Shown here piece by piece: positions 25,196-35,473 of a stretch of 64,000 nt of DNA; the first letter of the stretch is position 1; the number at the start of each line of letters is the position of its first letter. This stretch comes from Ligilactobacillus cholophilus (GTDB lineage: Bacteria > Bacillota > Bacilli > Lactobacillales > Lactobacillaceae): assembly GCF_030389495.1 (NCBI RefSeq), contig NZ_CP127832.1, positions 558,001 through 622,000 on the forward strand. The letters are read 5' to 3'. The position numbers and the translations under genes were made by a program. The notes under the pieces are model-generated. The model was not told the origin of the DNA and searched no databases. It was given only the letters and a program-made list of their open reading frames with translations.

Positions 25196-25636
25196 ATGAA
25201 AAAAAAGGATAAACAGAAACAATTACTAAAAATTTTATTTAGAATATGTATTTTTTCTTTTATAGGTGTGCTTACTATAAGATTGGTTGATCTGAAAAAA
25301 GAAATTGTTGAGAATAGTATTGAATTTCATCAAGAAGCTTGCCAAAAAGCTCAACGAATTGCAGAACAGAATGAGGATAATATCATCAATTGTATTAAAA
25401 ATGATGATAAAGAAAATAAAATTAAAAAAATTACGATTCAGTATAAAAATGTTTTGCCAGGGATTTATGATTCAATGTCCTGTATTGATGTTCCATGTTA
25501 TATTAATGGGGATAGGACTTTAAAATGTGATGTATTGTTAAAAGAAGATGATTACACTGTGGCTGACTTTGGTTATGAAATGGATTCAATTTTAGATGAT
25601 AAATTATTAAATTATCTTGGATATTGTTCTGATTAA
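25196..25636 (+). CDS. hypothetical membrane-anchored protein
   Basis: A 146-residue protein: a very basic start (MKKKDKQKQ), one membrane helix (about 12-28), a helical segment 'KEIVENSIEFHQEACQKAQ', then an outside domain with cysteines in 'DSMSCIDVPCYING' and 'CDVLL'. Same layout as the divergent neighbour: a short basic N terminus, one helix and a Cys-containing outer domain. Clear similarity between the two outer domains is not evident by eye. Function unknown. Ribosome site GAAAGGG. Confidence 0.7.
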   Translation: MKKKDKQKQLLKILFRICIFSFIGVLTIRLVDLKKEIVENSIEFHQEACQKAQRIAEQNEDNIINCIKNDDKENKIKKITIQYKNVLPGIYDSMSCIDVPCYINGDRTLKCDVLLKEDDYTVADFGYEMDSILDDKLLNYLGYCSD

Positions 25637-25836
25637 AAATAATGGTTTTAATCATTCTTGACCGTAAAATTTTAAGACTATTAATATAGAAGAAAAAATT
25701 TTTGTTTTTCTCACTCTTTTGTAAAGAAAGTGTTTTAAAAAAATCAGAGTATTACTATTAAAGATAAACAGGTTATAAAAATCATAATATCGCTTTTTTA
25801 TAAGAAAAATAAATCCTAATAAAGACATAATAATGT

Positions 25837-25870
25837 AAAAGAATTGTATATCATTACAATTCTTTTTATT
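25837..25870 (+). terminator. terminator upstream of dnaG
   Basis: AAAAGAATTGTA / TACAATTCTTTTT stem with a T-rich tail. The 25637-25836 stretch before it shows no gene. Confidence 0.85.
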
Positions 25871-25917
25871 TTATATCAAAAACGTATTTAACAATAATTC
25901 AATGTAATTTATAAATC

Positions 25918-25946
25918 TTGACTTCACTTATAAATTATCCTAAAAT
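25918..25946 (+). promoter_or_regulatory. promoter of the dnaG operon
   Basis: TTGACT and TAAAAT with a 17-bp spacer, about 60 bp ahead of the dnaG start. Confidence 0.75.
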
Positions 25947-26005
25947 TAAATTTGACTGAAAACAGTGGGGATTTTTTACCCTTTTTATATATAGAAGGAG
26001 GAATA

Positions 26006-27904
26006 ATGATGAAAATACCATCTGAATTAATTGACGAAGTCCGTTCTGAAGTTAACATTTTAGACATAGTCAGTCAAAAAGTCCAGTTGCATAAATCTGG
26101 AAAAAATTGGTTTGGTTTTTGTCCTTTTCATCCCGAAAATACTCCTTCATTCTCCGTAAATGAGCAAAAACAAATTTTTAATTGTTTTTCTTGTCATCGT
26201 GGAGGTAATGTATATAAATTTATTATGGAGTCTGAAGGTTTAACATTTCCAGAGGCATTTATTCGTGTAGCCGAACTTGGAAATGTCCATTTAGATCCTA
26301 AATATTTACAAACGAATGCTCTTGATTCTACGCAATCTTCTGAAAATGGCAAGTTAATTGACTTATATCAAAAGGCAAATCAGTTATATCACCATATTCT
26401 TGTAAATACAGAACTTGGGCAGGATGCATTGGATTATTTGCATAAGCGTGAAATAAATGATGATTTAATTGAAAAATTCCAACTTGGTTATGCTCCAGAG
26501 ACTGATATTTTAAAAAATTTCGTAAAAGAAAAGAAAATCGATTATCAGTTGTTACGTAAGTCAGGATTGTTTATTGAACACTCAACCAATAGTGATAATC
26601 CAATTGATAATCTTACTGATCGATTTAAAGGGCGTGTGATGTTTCCTATAAGGAATGAGAATGCACATCCAATTGCTTTTTCTGGAAGAATACTAAATCA
26701 AGTTGATGTTTCCATTCCTAAATATTTAAATTCTCCGGAAACACCGATTTTTAATAAACGCAGAGTGCTTTTTAATTTAGACAAAGCTAAAGTAACAATG
26801 AGACAAAACAAATCCGTCATTTTATTTGAAGGATTTATGGATGTAATCTCTGCATATAAAGCAGGAGTTACAAATGGCGTTGCATCAATGGGAACAAGTT
26901 TAACTGATGAACAAGTTCGCATATTAAGTCATTTAGTGTCAAACTTATCGATTTGTTATGATGGTGATGATCCAGGTCAAAAAGCAACTAAGCGTGCATT
27001 AGAAATGTTAATGCCACTGGAACATTTTGATCTTGGAGTTATTAATCTTCCAGATAAACTTGATCCAGATGAAGTAATAAAAAAATATGGTGCTGATAAG
27101 TTTAAGGAATTTACAATTGATCGCCGTGAAACTCCTATTAATTTCTTTATGCGCTATTATGCTAAAGGTATTAATTTAGAAAATGAAAATGATCAATTAA
27201 CGTATATTACTGCAATTTTAAAAGAGCTAGCTACAATAAAAGATCCAATAGAACGAGATTTATATTTGAACCGACTAGCTTCTCGTTTTGGAATTGAATA
27301 TCAAAATTTAGAATCACAATTACAGTCCCTTATAACTCAGCAACAACAAAATAGGCAAGAATCTGAGTACGCTAATTTTCCAAAAGATCACCGATCATTT
27401 AATGATTACCAAAAAGAAATCACAAACAGCATTAACTTAACAGATTCAGAAACAAAATATTCAAGAATAGAAAAAGCAGAACGATTATTGCTTTATCGTC
27501 TACTTCATGATCATAGTGTATGGGTTAAAGTTCATGAAATTGAAAACTTTACCTTCATTCATGAGAATTATCAAACAATATATGTGGTTGCTGAAGGGTA
27601 CTTTAACCAATATAATGAATTTAAGAGTGCTGTTTTTCTAGATTATGTTCAAGATGAACAGTTACAAAAAATGATTACTGATTTAGAGATGGAAGAATAT
27701 CTTGGTGAGGCAACAAATAAGGAAATCGATGATTGTATAAATTTAATCATGGATGAGTATCCAATTGATGAAAAGCTCAAAATAATTGAGCAAAAAATCA
27801 ATAAAGCTAAACGTATGAACGATAGTCAACAACTGATGTCGTTAATAATGGAAAAAACTAATTTATTACGTCAAAAAGATGTTATGAAATCGACATTAAT
27901 ATAG
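26006..27904 (+). CDS. dnaG: DNA primase
   Basis: Makes RNA primers at the replication fork. Domains in order: CHC2 zinc finger ('CPFHPENTPSF...CFSCH', about 39-65), primase core with TOPRIM ('VILFEGFMDVI' and 'YDGDDPGQKAT', about 270-345), and a C-terminal helicase-binding part. The frame is open 18 codons upstream; two adjacent ATG codons at 26006 and 26009 follow GAAGGAGG, and the second has the more usual 7-base spacing. First gene of the macromolecular-synthesis operon dnaG-rpoD-trmK-nif3. Confidence 0.96.
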   Translation: MMKIPSELIDEVRSEVNILDIVSQKVQLHKSGKNWFGFCPFHPENTPSFSVNEQKQIFNCFSCHRGGNVYKFIMESEGLTFPEAFIRVAELGNVHLDPKYLQTNALDSTQSSENGKLIDLYQKANQLYHHILVNTELGQDALDYLHKREINDDLIEKFQLGYAPETDILKNFVKEKKIDYQLLRKSGLFIEHSTNSDNPIDNLTDRFKGRVMFPIRNENAHPIAFSGRILNQVDVSIPKYLNSPETPIFNKRRVLFNLDKAKVTMRQNKSVILFEGFMDVISAYKAGVTNGVASMGTSLTDEQVRILSHLVSNLSICYDGDDPGQKATKRALEMLMPLEHFDLGVINLPDKLDPDEVIKKYGADKFKEFTIDRRETPINFFMRYYAKGINLENENDQLTYITAILKELATIKDPIERDLYLNRLASRFGIEYQNLESQLQSLITQQQQNRQESEYANFPKDHRSFNDYQKEITNSINLTDSETKYSRIEKAERLLLYRLLHDHSVWVKVHEIENFTFIHENYQTIYVVAEGYFNQYNEFKSAVFLDYVQDEQLQKMITDLEMEEYLGEATNKEIDDCINLIMDEYPIDEKLKIIEQKINKAKRMNDSQQLMSLIMEKTNLLRQKDVMKSTLI

Positions 27905-27916
27905 GAGGAATTTGAT

Positions 27917-29035
27917 TTGGCAAACAAAGAAATGAAATTTGATGAAAAGACTTTTAAAAAAGAAGTAAATTCACTAATTAAGGATTATAAAAGCAAAGGA
28001 CAAATTCAATATGATGAATTAAGTAAAAAAATTGCTGAATCAATGCATTTGGATGCAGATCAAATGGATATATTAATTGAACGTGTCGAAGATGCTGGAA
28101 TTTCAGTTGTAGATGAGAATGGTGAACCAAGTAAAGCAAGTCTTAAGGCTGCAAATCATGCTGCAGAAGAAGCTAAAAAAGATGTTTCTGCTCCTACAAC
28201 AGGAATAAAAATCAACGATCCTGTTAGAATGTATTTAAAAGAAATTGGTCGAGTTGATTTACTAACTGCTGATGAAGAAATTGAACTTGCTTTAAGAATT
28301 GAACAAGGTGATGAAGAAGCCAAACAACGTCTTGCAGAAGCTAACTTACGTTTAGTTGTTTCTATTGCTAAACGATATGTAGGTCGTGGAATGTCATTCC
28401 TTGACTTAATTCAAGAAGGTAATATGGGACTTATGAAAGCTGTAGAAAAATTTGATTACCGTAAAGGATTCAAATTTTCAACATATGCTACATGGTGGAT
28501 TCGTCAAGCAATTACTCGTGCCATTGCTGATCAAGCACGTACAATCCGTATTCCAGTACACATGGTTGAAACAATTAATAAATTAATTCGTATTCAACGT
28601 CAAATGTTACAAGATTTAGGACGTGAACCTATTCCAGAAGAAATCGGTGCTGAAATGGATATGCCAACCGAAAAAGTTCGCGAAATTCTTAAAATTGCAC
28701 AAGAACCAGTTTCATTAGAAACACCAATCGGTGAAGAGGATGATTCACATTTAGGTGATTTCATTGAAGACCAGGATGCAACAAGTCCTGCAGATCATGC
28801 TGCATATGAATTATTAAAAGAACAACTTGATAGTGTACTAGATACATTAACTGATCGTGAAGAAAATGTTTTACGTCTAAGATTTGGATTAGACGATGGT
28901 CGTACAAGAACTCTAGAAGAAGTTGGTAAAGTATTTGGCGTTACAAGAGAACGTATTCGTCAAATTGAAGCTAAAGCTTTGCGAAAATTACGTCATCCTT
29001 CACGTTCAAAACAATTGAAAGATTTCTTAGAGTAG
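27917..29035 (+). CDS. rpoD: RNA polymerase primary sigma factor (sigma A)
   Basis: The 372-residue housekeeping sigma factor. A short region 1.1 is followed by region 1.2 ('[13 protein letters not shown]'), region 2 ('[20 protein letters not shown]' and '[15 protein letters not shown]'), region 3 and region 4 ('[17 protein letters not shown]', '[18 protein letters not shown]'). The start is TTG, eight bases behind GGAGG that overlaps the end of dnaG. The length matches other Lactobacillales sigma A proteins. The many TTGACA-17-TATAAT promoters in this window are its expected targets. Confidence 0.98.
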   Translation: MANKEMKFDEKTFKKEVNSLIKDYKSKGQIQYDELSKKIAESMHLDADQMDILIERVEDAGISVVDENGEPSKASLKAANHAAEEAKKDVSAPTTGIKINDPVRMYLKEIGRVDLLTADEEIELALRIEQGDEEAKQRLAEANLRLVVSIAKRYVGRGMSFLDLIQEGNMGLMKAVEKFDYRKGFKFSTYATWWIRQAITRAIADQARTIRIPVHMVETINKLIRIQRQMLQDLGREPIPEEIGAEMDMPTEKVREILKIAQEPVSLETPIGEEDDSHLGDFIEDQDATSPADHAAYELLKEQLDSVLDTLTDREENVLRLRFGLDDGRTRTLEEVGKVFGVTRERIRQIEAKALRKLRHPSRSKQLKDFLE

Positions 29036-29053
29036 TTGAAAGGGAAAAATTAG

Positions 29054-29755
29054 ATGGATGCCAAACATTTATCGAAAAGATTACAAAAAGTTGCTGAATT
29101 TGTTCCAAAAAACGCACGTATAGCTGATATCGGATCTGATCATGCATACTTACCAGTCAACTTAGCTTTAAATCATATAATTGATTTTGGAATTGCTGGA
29201 GAAGTCGTAAAAGGCCCTTACGAAAATGCATATAATGAAATTAAAGCTCAAAATTTAGAACATGTCATTATTCCACGATTAGCTGATGGTTTAGCTGCAA
29301 TTTTACCTTCTGATAAAATTGATACCATTACAATTTGTGGCATGGGTGGTACTCTCATTCGCAAAATACTAAATGAAGGAAAAGAAAAATTAGTTAATCA
29401 TCCTTTATTAATTTTACAACCAAATGTTGGTAGTGATGTTTTACGTCAGTGGTTATTCGAGCATCAATATGAAATCACTAATGAAATTATCCTAGATGAA
29501 GATCAACACATTTATGAAATATTAGTAGCTCAATATAACCCACAAGTAAAATCTTTATCACCAGAAGACTTACAATTTGGGGTATATTTGCGACATGAAA
29601 AAAATGCTGCCTACATTAAAAAATGGCAAAAAGAAATTCAAAAAAATAACGATGCTATTGAACAAATGAAAAAAGCAAAAAAAGTACCATTAAATCGAAT
29701 TAAAGAATTAGAAAATAAAAATCAATATATTAAAGAGGTCTTGAATAATGACTAA
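29054..29755 (+). CDS. trmK: tRNA (adenine(22)-N1)-methyltransferase
   Basis: A 233-residue SAM-dependent enzyme that makes m1A22 in the tRNA D-arm of Gram-positive bacteria. The SAM motif is 'ADIGSDHAYLPV' (about 23-34), and the following 'ICGMGGTLIRKIL' is the second conserved block. The C-terminal third is a helical coiled-coil-like tail rich in Lys and Glu, as in B. subtilis TrmK (YqfN). It overlaps nif3 by eight bases and sits in its usual place after rpoD. Confidence 0.94.
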   Translation: MDAKHLSKRLQKVAEFVPKNARIADIGSDHAYLPVNLALNHIIDFGIAGEVVKGPYENAYNEIKAQNLEHVIIPRLADGLAAILPSDKIDTITICGMGGTLIRKILNEGKEKLVNHPLLILQPNVGSDVLRQWLFEHQYEITNEIILDEDQHIYEILVAQYNPQVKSLSPEDLQFGVYLRHEKNAAYIKKWQKEIQKNNDAIEQMKKAKKVPLNRIKELENKNQYIKEVLNND

Positions 29756-30713
29756 AGTTAAGGATATTGTGTCAAAATTTGAAGAACTTGCTCCTAAGTG
29801 GATTGCTGAAGATGGTGATCCAGTCGGATTACAATTAGGAGATTTAAACCAAGAAGTTCATAAAATGATGGTAACATTAGATGTTCGTCCAGAAACTGTA
29901 CAAGAAGCAATTGATCATAATGTTGATTTTATTTTTGCACACCATCCTGCAATGTTTAGACCAGTACAACCATTAGATTTGAGCATTCCACAAAATAAAA
30001 TGTATGCTGAAATCATAAAACATGGAATTACTGTATATGGTGCACATACTAATTTAGATAATGCTAACGGTGGAATGAATGATTGGCTGGCAGAAGTTTT
30101 TGATTTGCAAAATACAGAGCCTCTTCTTCCAACTAGAGAAGAAGAGCACTCCTATACTGGATCTAAAAACGAAATGGTTGAAATGGTACAAAAGAAAATT
30201 GAAGTATTCTTTCCAGAAAGAATAAAAAAACAAGTACTTTTTGCGATGCATGAAAATCACCCACAAGAAGATTTTATTTATGATCTTTATCAGGTAGAGG
30301 GCTTAGGTCAAAAATTTGGCATGGGCCGCGTCGGTGAATTACCTAAATCAATGACAGTAAAGGAATTTGCAGAAAAATGTAATGAAGTTTTTGATATTCC
30401 AGGAACTCGTGTTATTAGTAAAGATATTAATAAAACAGTTAAACGAATTGCAATTTTAGGTGGTTCTGGTGCCCGGTTTTATACAAATGCACTTCAAAAA
30501 CGTGCTGACTTATATCTAACAGGAGATATTTCTTATCATGTGGGGCATGATATTTTAGCTTCTGGATTAAATGCAGTAGATGCAGGTCATTATATTGAAT
30601 ATATATGTAAGCCTCATTTAACGAAGCTCTTTAGTAAATGGAATCAAAATGAAAAATGGAATATTGATATTTATCAATCAGAAATTAACACAAATCCATA
30701 TCAGTTTATTTAA
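29748..30713 (+). CDS. Nif3-like dinuclear metal-centre protein
   Basis: A 321-residue member of the Nif3/YqfO family, sometimes annotated as GTP cyclohydrolase I type 2 although that role is not proven. Metal ligands are visible in 'FAHHPAMF' and 'YGAHTNLDNANGG' in the first half and 'DAGHYIEY' near the end. Family members with the middle CutA-like insert have about 365-375 residues; here the insert is present ('FAMHENHPQEDFIYDLY') but about 45 residues shorter. It overlaps trmK and is the last gene of the operon. Confidence 0.88.
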   Translation: MTKVKDIVSKFEELAPKWIAEDGDPVGLQLGDLNQEVHKMMVTLDVRPETVQEAIDHNVDFIFAHHPAMFRPVQPLDLSIPQNKMYAEIIKHGITVYGAHTNLDNANGGMNDWLAEVFDLQNTEPLLPTREEEHSYTGSKNEMVEMVQKKIEVFFPERIKKQVLFAMHENHPQEDFIYDLYQVEGLGQKFGMGRVGELPKSMTVKEFAEKCNEVFDIPGTRVISKDINKTVKRIAILGGSGARFYTNALQKRADLYLTGDISYHVGHDILASGLNAVDAGHYIEYICKPHLTKLFSKWNQNEKWNIDIYQSEINTNPYQFI

Positions 30714-30717
30714 GTTA

Positions 30718-30748
30718 AATGCATCCAATTTAGGGTGCATTTTTTCAT
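30718..30748 (+). terminator. terminator of the dnaG operon
   Basis: AATGCATCC-aattta-GGGTGCATT stem followed by TTTT. Confidence 0.85.
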
Positions 30749-30771
30749 GTTAGAAAATTTAACAAGAGAAT

Positions 30772-30800
30772 TTGACAACAAAATTTTAAAAGTTTATCAT
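30772..30800 (+). promoter_or_regulatory. promoter of pepT
   Basis: TTGACA and TATCAT with a 17-bp spacer, about 50 bp ahead of the start codon. Confidence 0.8.
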
Positions 30801-30850
30801 AAAATCATGATGAAAATCATTGAATTTATAAGCAGAAAGGCTTGACGAGT

Positions 30851-32098
30851 ATGACAAAATATGAATCTTTAATTCCTCGTTTTATTTCATATGTAAAGAA
30901 AAACACACGTTCAAATGCAGAATCTACTACAATTCCTTCTACACAATCACAAGTTGAATTTGCGAAGGATTTAATGGCAGAATTAAAAGAAATCGGAATG
31001 CAAGACGTGCGCCTAAACAAGCAAAGTGGCTATGTATTTGCAACATTGCCAAGCAATCTTCCTGCAGGTAAAACAGCTAAAAAAATTGGTTTTATTTCTC
31101 ATATGGATACAGCTGATTTTAATGCTGAAAATGTTAAACCACAAGTTATCGAAAATTATGATGGTGAATCAGATATTAAATTAGGTGATAGCGAATATAC
31201 ACTTTCTCCAAGTGAATTCCCTAATTTACATAAATCAAAAAATCATACACTTATTACTACAAGCGGAGATACATTGCTTGGCGCAGACGATAAGTGTGGA
31301 ATCACTGATATTATGACTGCAATGGAATATTTAGTAAAACATCCTGAAATTAAACATGGTGAAATCGAAGTCGGTTTTGGACCTGATGAAGAAATTGGAA
31401 CAGGTGCCGATCACTTTGACACAAATGATTTTGGTGCTGATATTGCTTATACAGTTGATGGTGGTCCATTAGGTGAATTAGAATATGAAACATTCAATGC
31501 TGCACAAGCTAAAATCACTTTCAAAGGTAAAGATGTTCATCCCGCAACAGCAAAGGGTGTAATGATTAATGCCTTGAAACTAGCAATGCAATTTGATAGC
31601 CAATTACCACAAGATGAAGTTCCTGAAAAGACTGAAGGTCGCGAAGGTTTCTTCTTACTCCTTTCATTAAATGGTGAAATTGACGAAGCTCATTCAGCTT
31701 ACATTATTCGTGATCACGATCGTCAAAAATTTGAAGCTCGTAAGCAATTGATGTTAGATATTGCTAAACGTATGAATGACGAATTTGGCGAAGAACGTGT
31801 AATTATTGATATGAATGATCAATATTACAATATGCGTGAAGTAATTGAAAAAGATATGACTGTAGTTGACATTGCTAAAGAAGCAATGGAAGATTTACAA
31901 ATTAAACCAGATATTTATCCAGTACGTGGTGGTACTGATGGTTCTAAGATCTCATTCATGGGAATTCCAACACCAAACATTTTCACTGGAGCAGATAACA
32001 TGCACTCACGCTTTGAATTTGCAGATGTAGATACAATGGAAAAAGCTGTTGATGTTATCATTAAAATGGTTGAACTTATTGGAGAAAAAGAAGCATAA
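30851..32098 (+). CDS. pepT: peptidase T (tripeptide aminopeptidase)
   Basis: A cytoplasmic zinc enzyme of the M20B family that removes the N-terminal residue from tripeptides, part of peptide nutrition in lactic acid bacteria. Metal and catalytic blocks: '[10 protein letters not shown]', '[14 protein letters not shown]', '[16 protein letters not shown]', '[11 protein letters not shown]' and a late 'NMHSRFE'. 415 residues, the usual length. An in-frame TTG lies three codons upstream, too near the GAAAGG site, so the ATG at 30851 is chosen. Its own promoter precedes it. Confidence 0.96.
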   Translation: MTKYESLIPRFISYVKKNTRSNAESTTIPSTQSQVEFAKDLMAELKEIGMQDVRLNKQSGYVFATLPSNLPAGKTAKKIGFISHMDTADFNAENVKPQVIENYDGESDIKLGDSEYTLSPSEFPNLHKSKNHTLITTSGDTLLGADDKCGITDIMTAMEYLVKHPEIKHGEIEVGFGPDEEIGTGADHFDTNDFGADIAYTVDGGPLGELEYETFNAAQAKITFKGKDVHPATAKGVMINALKLAMQFDSQLPQDEVPEKTEGREGFFLLLSLNGEIDEAHSAYIIRDHDRQKFEARKQLMLDIAKRMNDEFGEERVIIDMNDQYYNMREVIEKDMTVVDIAKEAMEDLQIKPDIYPVRGGTDGSKISFMGIPTPNIFTGADNMHSRFEFADVDTMEKAVDVIIKMVELIGEKEA

Positions 32099-32199
32099 TT
32101 CTTTAATTAATACTCAGACCTAAGTATGTCATTAAACTGCTTATTTTTTATACCTAAAAAAATTCCTCAAAGCATATTTAAGTAAATCCTTAAATTTTT

Positions 32200-32232
32200 T
32201 GATTCATTATAAATTTAAGTTATAATAGATTA
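32200..32232 (+). promoter_or_regulatory. promoter of the deoR-murI unit
   Basis: TTGATT and TATAAT about 16 bp apart in the AT-rich stretch before the regulator. Confidence 0.55.
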
Positions 32233-32260
32233 TGTTACTAAGTAGAATGGGGATGTAGTT

Positions 32261-33049
32261 TTGATTCAAGAGAAAAGAATTGAATTAATTAAACAGCTTC
32301 TTGAAGATCGTCAAGAACTAACAACTAAAAATATCATGGATGAATTTGGAGTTTCTCAAGACACCGCACGACGTGACATTGTTTTATTAACAGAACGTGG
32401 TGAAGTTCGTCGTACGCATGGAGGGATTCTTCCGTTAGATTTTGGTCGTAGTGTCCCGAATTACCAAAGCCGTTTAGGACAATTCACAAAAGAAAAAACT
32501 CATATCGCAATGGAGGCGTTAAAGTTTTTTAAACCTCATCATGTTTATTTTATTGGATCTTCTACAATCCTATTAAAAACATGCCAAAATTTAAATATGG
32601 ATTTAACAGTACATACCCATTCATTAGATAATTGCATTGCATTATCTGATCATAATAAGGTAACTGTCAAAATTTCAAGTGGTACATTAAATCATGAAAA
32701 TAGGTATTTTTATTCAAATTTAGCAGTTAAAGAATTACAAAATGTTGTTTTTGATACTGCATTTATTGCTGCATCCGGAATTGATGAAAATGGAGTATAC
32801 TTGTTAGATCAAGGAGATGCAGAAATTGTTGGTGTTGCAGCTCAACAAGCACGTAAAGTTGTCTTGGTGGCAGAACATCAAAAATTTGTAAATAAATCAT
32901 ATTATAGAATTTGTCCATTAGATATAATTTCAACCTTTATTACAGATAAAGAATTAACTAAAGAGCAACGAAATATGTTTAGTAAACATACAAAAATTAT
33001 CGTTGCATCAAGTAAAAATAAAATTAAAGAATATGGAGGTACTGTATGA
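32261..33049 (+). CDS. DeoR-family transcriptional regulator
   Basis: A 262-residue regulator with an N-terminal winged helix ('EFGVSQDTARRDIVLLTERGEVRRTHGG', about 27-54) and a C-terminal sugar-phosphate-sensing domain related to ribose-5-phosphate isomerase ('DTAFIAASGIDENGVY'). The start is TTG behind GGGGATG. Members usually sense a phosphorylated sugar and control sugar genes, but no such gene is adjacent; its stop overlaps the start of glutamate racemase. The target is unknown. Confidence 0.9.
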   Translation: MIQEKRIELIKQLLEDRQELTTKNIMDEFGVSQDTARRDIVLLTERGEVRRTHGGILPLDFGRSVPNYQSRLGQFTKEKTHIAMEALKFFKPHHVYFIGSSTILLKTCQNLNMDLTVHTHSLDNCIALSDHNKVTVKISSGTLNHENRYFYSNLAVKELQNVVFDTAFIAASGIDENGVYLLDQGDAEIVGVAAQQARKVVLVAEHQKFVNKSYYRICPLDIISTFITDKELTKEQRNMFSKHTKIIVASSKNKIKEYGGTV

Positions 33050-33810
33050 CATTTAAACAACCAATTGGAGTATTTGATTCCGGTTTGGGTGGGTTAAGTG
33101 TATTAAAGCAAATTTATAAATTAATGCCAAATGAAGACTATATTTTCTTTGGCGATTCTGCAAATGCACCTTATGGAATTAAAAGCACTCAGGAAGTTTA
33201 TGAATTGAGCAAAAAAATTACTGAGATGCTTATTAATAAGTACCATGTTAAAGCAATTGTGATAGCATGTAATACTGCTACAAGTGCTGCTATTAATAGA
33301 TTGCGTGAGGAATATTCAATCCCAATAATTGGTCTAGAGCCTGCCATTAAACCGGCTGTTCAAAATAATTCACATGGAAAAGTTATTGTAATGGCAACAC
33401 CTTTAACATTAGTCGGTAAAAAATTTGATCAATCTGCAGAGCGTTTTAAAAATGAAGCAACAATTATAAAAGCTCCAGCTCCAGATTTAGTAGAGTACGT
33501 TGAACGAGGAGAATTACTTTCTTCTGGAATTAAAGAATACTTGCATAAAATTTTAGATGATAAATTACCTGTAAACGCAATTGTACTTGGATGCACTCAC
33601 TTTCCATTTGCTCAAAAAGCAATTCAAGAAGTTGTCGGAAATGATGTTGAAATTTATGATGGTAGTATGGGTGCTGCAATGCAACTTCAACGTAAACTAA
33701 AGGATATTGGTAAATTAACTTCTGATACCTCGAAAGGCAAAATTGAATTTAAAAATAGTAACCCAGACCCGAAGGAAATAGAATTAAGTCAAAAATTGTT
33801 TGACATGTAA
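33046..33810 (+). CDS. murI: glutamate racemase
   Basis: Interconverts L- and D-glutamate to supply D-Glu for peptidoglycan. The two catalytic cysteines are in 'VIACNTATSAA' (about residue 73) and 'VLGCTHFPF' (about 184), and the N terminus 'PIGVFDSGLGGLSVLK' is diagnostic. 254 residues, shorter at the end than some relatives (about 265-270) but complete in motifs. It overlaps the DeoR regulator by four bases (ATGA), so it is translationally coupled to it. Confidence 0.96.
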   Translation: MTFKQPIGVFDSGLGGLSVLKQIYKLMPNEDYIFFGDSANAPYGIKSTQEVYELSKKITEMLINKYHVKAIVIACNTATSAAINRLREEYSIPIIGLEPAIKPAVQNNSHGKVIVMATPLTLVGKKFDQSAERFKNEATIIKAPAPDLVEYVERGELLSSGIKEYLHKILDDKLPVNAIVLGCTHFPFAQKAIQEVVGNDVEIYDGSMGAAMQLQRKLKDIGKLTSDTSKGKIEFKNSNPDPKEIELSQKLFDM

Positions 33811-33863
33811 ATTAAAGATAAACGGATTACTTATTTTAAATTTAGAGGGAAAGAAGAATTTTT

Positions 33864-35468
33864 ATGAAGAAAAAAATAAGCTTATTTTCATTAGTTATGT
33901 TAACGTTAAGCTCACTTATTGGTTCAGGATGGTTATTTGGATCATGGGAGGCTGCTAAAGTCGCAGGACCTGCTGCAATCTTTTCATGGATTATTGGTGC
34001 TGTTGTAATTGGGTTAATTGCTTTTAATTATATAGAACTTGGAGCAATGTTCCCTGAACGTGGGGGAATGAGTCATTATGCGCAATATACTCACGGCTCA
34101 CTTTTAGGTTTCATTGCTGCTTGGGCCAATTGGATTTCTTTAGTTACAATCATCCCAATTGAGGCGGTTGCTTGTGTTCAATATATGAGTTCATGGCCTT
34201 GGAAGTGGGCCAACTGGACCCATATTTTAATGAGTGGAGATCAAATTTCTAATAATGGTTTATTTGTTGTTTACATTTTTATCATCATTTTTACATTATT
34301 AAATTATTGGTCTGTTAAATTGCTAACTCGTTTTACAAATTTTGTTTCATTTTTTAAATTGGGAATTCCGATTTTAACAATTGTAATGCTTGTTATTTCT
34401 GGTTTTCATCCACAAAACTTTGGTAGCTCAATTCATGAATTTATGCCTTATGGAACTGCTGCAATTTTTTCTGCAACAACTGTTTCTGGAATCATTTTCT
34501 CATATGATGCTTTCCAAACAGTAATTAATATGGGGAGTGAAATTCAAAATCCTAAGAAGAATATAAAAAGAGGGGTTGTTTTATCACTTTTTATTGCCTT
34601 CGTCATTTATGTTTCCTTACAGATCACATTTATCGGAGTAGTAAAGCCAAGTACAATTGCACAAGTTGGCTGGCATGGACTTAATTTCCAATCACCATTT
34701 GCAGATTTAGCAATTATGCTTGGAATGTATTGGTTATCAGTATTACTTTACATGGAAGCATTTATTTCTCCTTTTGGAACAGGCGTCTCATTTGTTGCAT
34801 CTGGTGCTCGTACATTAGCTGCATTTAAGGAAAACAAACATTTTCCTGAGTCAGTCGGAAAAATTCATAAAAAGTATGGGACACCTCGTGTTGCATTAGT
34901 TATCGATGCATTCATAAGTATTATTATGGTTACACTTTTCAGAAATTGGGGAATTTTAGCAAGTGTAATCTCAACCGCTACATTAATTGCCTTTTTAACA
35001 GGACCTGTTTCTGTAGTTTCATTACGTGAAATGGCACCAAATTTCATTCGACCTGTTAAATTAAATCATCTAAATATCCTAGCACCTATTTCATTCGTGT
35101 TAGCAAGTTTAGCTGCATATTGGGCAATGTGGCCAACTACAATTGAAGTTATTTTAATTATCTTAATTGGATTACCAATCTATTTCTACTATGAAAGACG
35201 ATTAGGTTGGCCAGAAACTAAGAAACATATTAAATCCAGTTTATGGCTACTCCTTTTCCTTGGAGTTTTAGCCTTATTATCATATATTGGAAGTACAGAG
35301 TTTGGTGGAATTGGTTTAATTAAATACCCATTTGATTTTATTATTTTAATTATAGTGTCATTAATCTTTTATTATTATGGAATTCATTCATACATCACGT
35401 CTGAATACTTTGAACAAGCGAAAAAGAGTAACCAACAAGTTAATCTAAAAGACTATGATGAGGACTGA
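33864..35468 (+). CDS. APC-family amino acid permease
   Basis: A 534-residue transporter with about 12-14 membrane helices. The first helix 'SSLIGSGWLFGSWEAAKVAGPA' holds the unwound glycine segment that binds the substrate's alpha-amino and carboxyl groups in this superfamily, and 'PERGGMSHYAQYTHG' follows in the third segment. The substrate is not determinable; the closest look is to uncharacterised amino acid permeases, not to the GadC antiporters here. It is followed six bases later by yaaA on the same strand. Confidence 0.88.
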   Translation: MKKKISLFSLVMLTLSSLIGSGWLFGSWEAAKVAGPAAIFSWIIGAVVIGLIAFNYIELGAMFPERGGMSHYAQYTHGSLLGFIAAWANWISLVTIIPIEAVACVQYMSSWPWKWANWTHILMSGDQISNNGLFVVYIFIIIFTLLNYWSVKLLTRFTNFVSFFKLGIPILTIVMLVISGFHPQNFGSSIHEFMPYGTAAIFSATTVSGIIFSYDAFQTVINMGSEIQNPKKNIKRGVVLSLFIAFVIYVSLQITFIGVVKPSTIAQVGWHGLNFQSPFADLAIMLGMYWLSVLLYMEAFISPFGTGVSFVASGARTLAAFKENKHFPESVGKIHKKYGTPRVALVIDAFISIIMVTLFRNWGILASVISTATLIAFLTGPVSVVSLREMAPNFIRPVKLNHLNILAPISFVLASLAAYWAMWPTTIEVILIILIGLPIYFYYERRLGWPETKKHIKSSLWLLLFLGVLALLSYIGSTEFGGIGLIKYPFDFIILIIVSLIFYYYGIHSYITSEYFEQAKKSNQQVNLKDYDED

Positions 35469-35473
35469 TTTAA

